Assembly: GCA_018907035.1 (NCBI GenBank)
Contig: JACCIC010000052.1
Span: 186,001-250,000 of the forward strand
Direction: 5' to 3'
Source: Sycobia sp. Sy_11
Lineage: Eukaryota; Arthropoda; Insecta; Hymenoptera; Epichrysomallidae
Length of the DNA: 64,000 bases
Shown here piece after piece: positions 57,701 through 64,000 of this stretch (positions within the stretch are counted from its first letter, which is position 1; each line of letters starts with the position of its first letter). The notes below the pieces were generated by a model, which made no database searches, was not told where the DNA came from, and saw nothing but the letters and a program-made list of their open reading frames with translations. The translations under genes and the position numbers were made by a program.

Positions 57701-58095
57701 ATAAAATCATTACAGTTTTATTGAACAACATGAGGGACCTGAAGGGGATGGGGCATGTATAGTGCCATGAGCTTGGCTGTTGTTACCTGTAGCTGCCTGC
57801 CCCCACTACTGCGCACGTTGGTGCGCACAATCTAAAATGGCCTTTAAGCTGTATACATGTGCGGCTAGCTGCTTATTTATTTCAGCTACTGTTATGATTT
57901 TTGTACGCAAAAATTTACGGGTGTTTGAACTCGGGGGAACGGATTTTTAAACTCATGCTGTGCATATACTCATTCGCCGTGCGCTCAACGCTTTGAGCGC
58001 CATTTGTAACCGCATAAATACAACTACTCTTACCTTGTAACGTATGTATATGTGCGTGCGTGTTCACCACGGTGTACATGCTGGATTCACCGGCT
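54713..58095. other. AT-rich interval with possible LTR pieces, no gene
   Basis: No coding similarity. TTTGTGACGTATGGGATA occurs at 55521 and 55988, both followed by a partial GACAC/GTCAC palindrome. TTGGTGCCGGCCAAC at about 56979 resembles a primer-binding site after an LTR end. TGCGCACGTTGGTGCGCA (57810-57827) is a perfect hairpin. None of these is enough to define an element. Confidence 0.35.
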
Positions 58096-58510
58096 GCTGA
58101 AATGGAGAATGGGGGATCGGACAAGGAGACGCGGTAGTAAACAAATAATATGGTATTCGATTGTAATTAACAAAACCTTTATTAAAACACTAATACATAC
58201 GCACTGTAACGGAGTGCTATATCTCGTGGGCTGATCACTTCTAGCAAGGTTTCACGACGCGAAAAACGGAGATGCGTCATATAAGAACGTGCGATCATTC
58301 ACAGGGCACGAGCGGAGGAAAACTTGGCGTTTGGAATGGACATATGCACGGACAAGAAGGACGCGGATGAATGCGCTACACAGCGATGGCGGGGCCTGAT
58401 GCTAACCTAATTCTCTCGCTTTCTCATTCGTATGGCCGCTCGGCGCTTGATGCGTGGAATGCGGGCGTGTCTCACAGACGGGTTATTGGACGTCGAGAGG
58501 CTAGAATTTT
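58096..58510. repeat. dispersed repeat E, copy 2
   Basis: Same orientation as copy 1 and colinear from ATGGAGAATG to GAGAGGCTAGAA, with about 15 extra bases (AATACATACG region) before TGTAACGGAG. Confidence 0.85.
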
Positions 58511-58673
58511 CGAAAGTTACGAAATTAGTTTAAAATAATGTAACTGAAAATATTGGTAATAATGATAATGTAGGACAAACTTTAGAAATTAAAGTTAGGA
58601 ATAAATCGTCTGCAATTATATTTACAAATTAGCTAGAGTTCCAGGTCGAATTATATTTCTAATAGTTTCGATA

Positions 58674-58701
58674 ATATTATTATTATTATTATTATTATTG
58701 A
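58674..58701. repeat. (ATT)n microsatellite
   Basis: Short ATT run. Confidence 0.9.
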
Positions 58702-58719
58702 CATTAGTACGGAGTTGGG

Positions 58720-59095
58720 CCTTCCGGGCCCTGGACGTATGGGAAACCCTTCGTGCCCATACCTAAGACCAGCGACCGCTATAATGGGCAGGCCTCCCAG
58801 AACAAAAGTATTCTGTTCGGCATACTGGCCTTGATGTCCTCCACATCTTAGGATCTAGCCATAAAATACTGTAATCTCCTTTCAGATATGTTTGGACAGA
58901 GTTAGTTAGCGCAGAGTCTAGCATACCCAGACCAGACTGCTTCATGTATTGCTATGCTTTCCTTTTATTCTGTATCGCAGAATTTAGGAGAGTGTGCTTG
59001 GATGAGATATCTCAACGTTTCTTCACCTGATGTTGCATAACTGCTGTCGGGACGCTACAACGTGTCCAGGATCGCATTAGGATTCTTTGACAGAA
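58720..59095 (-). pseudogene. Jockey-superfamily ORF2, pre-RT linker
   Basis: Minus-strand pieces read ILSKNPNAILDTL, then SGEETLRYLIQAHSPKF, then LQYFMARS. This is the linker between endonuclease and RT. The frame changes repeatedly, and the sequence ends before any RT motif at about 58720. Confidence 0.6.
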
Positions 59096-59950
59096 TCTTG
59101 CTCAACCTGACCGCCTCTTTTCCCTCGCAGATGCTTTCACAGTAATTCCTTCAGCTTCTCTAGCAGCCGTCCTTACTGCATACCTATATTCGTCCTGACA
59201 CAACCTGTATGCGTTCCAAGCAAATTCTCCACTTGTTAGCCTAGCTGTCTTAGAAAGACTCTTGGTTTTCTCTCTTAGATATACTAGTTTCCTATTGCAC
59301 CAGTAGACCTTCACCTTCAGCTTCGCTTGTTTAGGGCGACAGTTTTCCTCAAAGGCGTGTTTGATGGCGTCACTAAACGAATTCGCGGAGCTGTCTAGCG
59401 TTCGTTTGCCCTTGATGTCAACAAATATATTTATCCTTGACGAACCTCTTGTATTCATACCAATCTGTGTGCTTAGGATCCTGCACCCATATGGTTCTTT
59501 CTTATTGGGTATCTTCAAAGAGAATGTTAAGAGAGAGTGGTCAGAAAGTTTTTCCACATCATCCACCCTCTATCTGCTAATTAAGTTGACTCGCCACGTA
59601 GAACAAAGAATTATATCAATAACCTACTCCTTAGCATATTTCCAAAAGTGGGAGTATCGCTCAAATTGAGCATCTCTAGCTCTGTACCTACCAGATACTC
59701 TAGTAGTTTAGCATCCCTCTCGTTCGTATTAGTGCTACCCAATACCCTGTGTTGCGAGTTCGTCATACCCTAGCACTAGTGGAAGGTTGCTAATCGTAAT
59801 ATGTTCCACCAGTCTCTGGACTTCCCCAGTCGGGTTGTCAGTGCCCTGATATGGAAGGTAGGCAGATTTAACTACTACTTGCTCGATGCGCTCTACCTCC
59901 ACAGAGACCACCGCTAGATCTTCAGTACAGAGCTCGAGCAGCGGCACAAT
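59096..59950 (-). pseudogene. Jockey-superfamily endonuclease
   Basis: CTEDLAVVSVEVERIEQVVV followed by KSAYLPYQGTD and NLPLVLGYDELATQ (59947-59735) is the middle of the endonuclease. GYDE stands where GDxNA is typical, so a catalytic position looks altered. WRVDDVEKLSDHSLLTFSL (59575-59520) is the terminal SDH motif. The 154-codon frame continues as a basic linker. A gap of about 170 bp between the two blocks is out of frame. Confidence 0.8.
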
Positions 59951-59959
59951 ACTTATGCA

Positions 59960-60480
59960 CTTTATCAGAATACAGTCTTTGGGTCTCTAATATACGTGAC
60001 TTCCAACTCTAGCCCACTTATCGCACTCTTCACTATCCAAGGCTGTTAGATTAGCGATATGCATGTGTTCACCTCCACCAAACTCCTCTGCATAATGGCA
60101 GTGGCATCTTTTTCCTTGGGCCCGAAGGAGCACCACACCCCCCATTTTCAGCTTAGATAACGCCGAGGGTAATTCCAAAGTGCTCAGTCCTTCGGCTAGC
60201 CACTCCTTCAACTTCGGGTTATTAGCCACCACCACAAATGCTCCCCCCCCCGCTCTGCAGAAGAAGGAATCAAACCTATGCCATGTATCAGGAAGTGCAC
60301 TGTACATTACCTTCGACACCGCCTCGAAAAACGCTAGAGGGGGTTTGATCGTTAGGCATACGAGAGGATCCCAGCACTTGCCAGCTTTCCCCCCTGAGGG
60401 GAGCAGAGGACTAGAATTTGAGCCCGTACCACTGCTATCTAGCTCCTTAGTATTTTTGAGTTCTTTAGTTATGAAATTAT
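59960..60480 (-). pseudogene. Jockey-superfamily ORF1 C-terminal part
   Basis: A 110-codon frame (60319-59987) reads YSALPDTWHRFDSFFCRAGG, then KEWLAEGLSTLELPSALSKL followed by KMGG. It resembles the domain after the RNA-binding part in ORF1 of Jockey-like elements (W-----L-L-P--LG---V). A proline/serine-rich stretch precedes it. No zinc knuckle is evident. It lies just upstream of the endonuclease, as expected. Confidence 0.5.
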
Positions 60481-60499
60481 AATGAATTTTGTGTTGTAT

Positions 60500-61424
60500 G
60501 AATGTTTTGTTTTGCTTGTATGAATGAAATTTTGTGTCTTTATTAGGTATTTGTCTTTTGAATCAATTAGTTACTAAATTGTTTTTATCGTTCGACAATT
60601 ATTAAAATATTGAATATTTTTATAATAGTGTAACTCATATTATTTGAGATATTAGTTATATTTGATTGGTCCAATTACTTCATATAAATGAAGGCAAATT
60701 TGGTTTTATAATAATATTTATACATATTGGACAAAATATGTATCAATAATTTTTTCTATTAATAAAAATATGAATAATAGGATTCATTAACTTTTTATTA
60801 ACAATAATAGCAGCTTTTTTAGGATACATTTTACCTTGAGATAAATATTTTGAGAGGTAAAAGTTATTACTAATTCGTTTCAGTAGTCCCTTATATTCGA
60901 GAAACTATTGTTCTATGATTATGAGAGGGGTTTTTAGTTAGGAACACTACATTAAACCTATTTTATTCATTACATTATTTATTGCCTTTTATTTTAATAT
61001 TGATCATTATTCATCTTTTTTTCCTTCATAATACAGGATCCTCAAAACCTTTGGATTAAATAAAAATTTTTTGAAAATTCCTTTTCATCCTTATTTTACA
61101 ATTAAAGATATTTTAGGATTTGTTATAATAATAAGATTTATATTAATTATTTGTCTATTACATCCATATATCTTAGCAGATCCTGAACATTTTGATAAAT
61201 TTAACCCTATAGTTATTGCTGTACATATTCAACCTGAGTGATACTTTTTCTTTGCTAAAGAAATTTATTTTTGAAATTCAGTCATAATCTTTATTTTCTT
61301 ATCTTCAGCCGGGGCTCATCCTGTAGAAGATCATTATATTATTATTGGTCAAGTTATCACATTTTTTTATTTTATATATTTTATTATAAACCCTTATTTA
61401 AGAAAAAAAATTATGATGCTTTAA
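60500..61424 (+). pseudogene. mitochondrial cytochrome b copy in nuclear DNA (numt)
   Basis: Read with the insect mitochondrial code, the sequence gives SLLGICLLNQLVTKLFLSF, then [60 protein letters not shown], and HIQPEWYFFFA. TGA stands for tryptophan in LPW and PEW. About 40 codons are missing between PEWYFFFA and the next block, which ends SSAGAHPVEDHYIIIGQV. TAA at about 60749 and indels near 60530 and 60850 break the frame. In mitochondria this protein is the core of complex III. Here it is non-functional. Confidence 0.93.
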
Positions 61425-61449
61425 TTCTAAATTTATAAATAATTACTTA

Positions 61450-61498
61450 ACTAATAGAAGTATATATTTTGAAAACATAGAATAATAAAAATATTAGT
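61450..61498 (+). tRNA. truncated mitochondrial tRNA-Ser(UCN) copy
   Basis: The ends ACTAAT and ATTAGT pair as an acceptor stem. TATATTTTGAAAACATA forms an anticodon arm with anticodon TGA. At 49 bases it is much shorter than usual, with D and T arms reduced, so it is a decayed copy. Its place between cob and nad1 matches the insect mitochondrial order. Confidence 0.7.
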
Positions 61499-61509
61499 AC
61501 ACTAAAATT

Positions 61510-62155
61510 TAAAATAAAAGAGTTTAACGTTGACGGTATGAATCTTTTTCAAATTAAATTCATTAAATTATCATATCGAAATACGATAAGCACCCCGGAA
61601 TCAAATAATTATAAATATAATCAAAAAACTAAATACAATAAATGAAACAAAATTTGGATAATTTATAAATAAATATATATGAAAAGTTTCAATTAATAAA
61701 ATTGTTCTTACTGTTAACAATGTTATTCTTACGTCATAAGAAATAGTTTGAGCAACTCCTCGTAAAACCTTTCATATTGAGTAAATCCTATTTGATTATC
61801 AATCAGCAATTATAATACCATAAACACCAAGATTTAATAAACAAAAAATTATAAGTATATTTAATTCAGTAATTATTAAATTAGAAATATACATTATATT
61901 TGCTCCTATTATTACTATAAAAAATATTCTAACTATGGGCGTAATAATATAATATAAGTAATTTAATTTAAATATTACAGTTTTCTTTAAGAAATAATTT
62001 TAAAGCATCTCTAAATTAATCCAAATTAATCCAAACAATCTAACTTTATTTGGTCCTTGATGAATTTCAATATACCTTAAAATTTTACGTTCTCATAAAG
62101 TTAAAAAAGCAGTTGAATTAAGTGTATTTATACATTTTCAATTGTACATAAAAAA
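61510..62155 (-). pseudogene. mitochondrial nad1 copy in nuclear DNA (numt)
   Basis: Minus-strand reading in the mitochondrial code gives AFLTLWERKILRYIEIHQGP followed by NKVRL, matching the LLERKVLGYIQ-RKGPNKVG signature of ND1. Later LNLGVYGIMIADWWSNRIYS, then VLRGVAQTISYDVSMTLLTV, are near-identical in pattern to insect ND1. The end (FRGAYRISMWW) matches the terminal R--PRFRYD region. A stop after the GPNKVRLFGL block and deletion of about 15-20 codons there break it. Orientation opposite to cob is normal. Confidence 0.92.
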
Positions 62156-63230
62156 ACAATATTATTTAAATTCTAAATGTATTCTTAACTTCGAAATTGA
62201 ATATACTTATCTGTCAAAATAATAATTGAATTCAAAAATAATTAAATTATTTTATATAGAAAAATATCATGCGGTGAACAACAGAGAAAACTGGAGGAGC
62301 AATATAGAAGCTGGAGTAGGAGAGAATATAGGGAAAGGAAAAGAGGGGAATGAAAACGCTAATGAACAACCAGAAATATAGGAGGGGATGAAGCTTTACA
62401 ACAATTAAGTTAAACTATAACTATTAAATGTGATGTCACAGAGGAGCCAATACACAATGAAATCCATTGGTGCAAGTGGTACACCAAATTGAAGGTGAAG
62501 AGAAGAGAGATATGGCAATGAAACGGACAGGAATTGAAGTGGGAGGAATAGCTAAATATACAAGTTGTGGATAATGAGGAGCTAATTTAAGCTACTGAAT
62601 AGGTCGAGAACTATATACCTTCTGAAAAGAAAGCAAGACTCAACTGAATTCCCACAGTAGAATAAAAGATAAAATTCTGTACCTCGCAAAAAATTTTTTA
62701 TCTCCTGTGTCTGTCGAATGGATCTAGCCACACTTAACACAATTTCTGAGAGTGAATTCCTACTGAGAAAGAAATATACGGAGTTATAGAAAGATCATCA
62801 GGACATGATGACTGTTCTGAAGTAGGTGAGCACTAGATAGGGTATGAAAATCTTTGCCCAGCAGGATGAGAGCTTTCAAATATTTCTAGCACAAAAATAT
62901 GAAAGCAATATTTAAAGACCAAAAATTTTTCACGAATCTTTCTAGCAGTTAATAAGTAATAAGTCTATTAGACTTTATTACTATATATAATATCAAGGTG
63001 AAAGTTCTTTTGAGTTTATTTACTTCTTTTTCTGAAATAAAATACGTGGATGTCTTATTTTTTCTTTAATATTTATTAGTATTTATTTCATGAATCAATA
63101 ATATTATCATCTTAATAAAATATTTTCTTATTTTGTTTAATCTATTATCATTATATTCCACTTTTTATTCATATATAAACAAATAAATAATTTTTAAATT
63201 TAACATAAATCATATTCCATATATTTTAAA
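62156..63230. other. spacer, no assigned gene
   Basis: A purine-richer segment (62270-62900) has short plus-strand frames (for example around 62715, DLATLNTISESEFLLRKKY) but no family I can name. Confidence 0.35.
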
Positions 63231-63820
63231 TTAATAAAACTTTTTTTTATTGGTCTTACAGTCCAATCAATTTCATCCAAAAATAAAATAAAATAAAAAT
63301 AAAAATAAAATAAAAATAAAAAATAAAAATAATAATAAAAAATAAAAAATAAGAAATAAAAATAATAAAATAAAAATAAAAATTAAAAATAAAAATTAAA
63401 TTAAAAATTAAATTAAAATGATAATGACAGTCAGACTGTCCTTATCAGTCCCTGATGAGGAGCCGTAGCGAGCTCGAAACGTTGGACAAGTCTTCAATTA
63501 GGTAAGGGTGTTGGGGACAGTCAGACTGCACTTTACTAACAAAGAATTTTTTCAGCTAATATTTTATTTTCAGATTAGTCTACGGGGGTGAATGTAAACA
63601 AGGACAGTCTGACTGTCATTATCATTTTAATTTAATTTTTAATTTAATTTTTATTTTTAATTTTTATTTTTTATTTTTATAATTTTTTATTTTTATTTCT
63701 TATTTTTTATTTTTTATTATTATTTTTATTTTTTATTTTTATTTTATTTTTATTTTTATTTTATTTTATTTTTGGATGAAATTGATTGGACTGTAAGACC
63801 AATAAAAAAATATTTATTAA
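63231..63820. repeat. large palindrome of Penelope-type ends
   Basis: The left arm 63231-63443 and right arm 63600-63820 are reverse complements over more than 200 bp, with small length differences in the AT-only middle. Each arm has TTGGTCTTACAGTCCAATCA followed by ATTTCATCC, then an (A/T)-only tract, then GACAGTCAGACTGTCC. The 156-bp loop holds a hammerhead ribozyme and TCTTCAATTAGGTAAGGGTG, as at 8.7 kb. It looks like two Penelope-like termini head to head. Confidence 0.9.
63447..63487 (+). ncRNA. hammerhead ribozyme (Penelope type), copy 2
   Basis: GTCC (63448-63451), core CTGATGA (63452-63458), stem II GAGC/GCTC with loop CGTAGCGA, core GAAA (63476-63479), CGTT, then GGAC (63484-63487). 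GUCC and GGAC pair perfectly as stem I. Stem III is the palindrome AACGUU. All invariant core bases are present. The predicted cut is after 63483. Confidence 0.88.
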
Positions 63821-64000
63821 TTTGTATATGGGTAGTCGACAGAAGTACAATTCAATTGTTTCCATGTATTTTATTTTTATCTATCCAACTATTATGATCG
63901 CCATTAAAACCTAATGATTTAACATATACGCGATTACCAATTTTTTTTCAGTACTTTCTGTTACTCAATAAAGTTCAAAATACGTAGCCTTTTGAATTTC
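63821..64000. other. window end, no gene seen
   Basis: AT-rich with no recognised motif. Confidence 0.4.

Noticed and set aside
57810..57827. Perfect TGCGCAC..GTGCGCA hairpin as a terminator or regulatory site
   Set aside because: Single occurrence with no neighbouring gene; a short GC palindrome like this can occur by chance.

Overview
This is insect nuclear DNA, most likely from a hymenopteran such as an ant, and it is almost entirely repetitive. The evidence is the AT-rich background, the many mariner transposase remnants, a BEL/Pao LTR element, R1/Jockey-type non-LTR retrotransposons, Penelope-like elements carrying hammerhead ribozymes, and a nuclear copy of insect-order mitochondrial DNA (cob, trnS2, reversed nad1). 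The species call is inference. I see no complete host gene. The only host coding sequence I recognise is one terminal exon matching the C-terminus of serine hydroxymethyltransferase (about 7982-8148).

Layout. 1-3.8 kb is a pile of mariner fragments of at least three families, one nested in another. 4.4-5.1 kb is a long foldback and 5.4-6.1 kb a degenerate tandem repeat. 6262-7547 is a structurally complete mariner with an unbroken 347-residue transposase, 434 bp upstream of the SHMT exon. 8.6-9.9 kb is a rearranged Penelope-like element with a GIY-YIG remnant, a hammerhead ribozyme and a sharp inverted duplication. 10.75-11.2 kb is a Ty3/gypsy RT scrap. 11999-20443 is a full-length BEL/Pao element with two long LTRs whose gag-pol is broken by frameshifts and stop codons.

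21.2-23.4 kb holds two arrays of short hairpins built around a GAGCACC/AGGTGC core, one on each side of an AT-rich kilobase. 24.0-28.8 kb has two broken copies of one R1-like element on the minus strand. 29.3-32.8 kb has mariner ends and Penelope-type termini. 34.5-35.0 and 39.7-40.7 kb carry the same diverged satellite, with a higher-order period near 345 bp. 36.2-37.0 and 38.3-39.3 kb are purine-rich, the second a possible solo LTR.

41.5-49.3 kb contains mariner scraps, a Ty3/gypsy gag-protease, a Copia gag-protease and an R1-like element running from gag zinc knuckles to the end of RT. 49.3-49.7 and 58.1-58.5 kb are two copies of a repeat about 400 bp long that flank a chimeric Ty3/gypsy element (54.7-51.3 kb, minus strand). 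58.7-60.5 kb is a Jockey-superfamily fragment. About 60.5-62.15 kb is the mitochondrial insertion. 63231-63820 is a large palindrome whose loop holds a second hammerhead ribozyme.

Only the mariner at 6262-7547 looks capable of encoding a working protein. The rest reads as a heterochromatin-like graveyard of nested insertions. The non-protein structures (ribozymes, palindromes, hairpin arrays, higher-order satellite) are the parts least explained by ordinary annotation.
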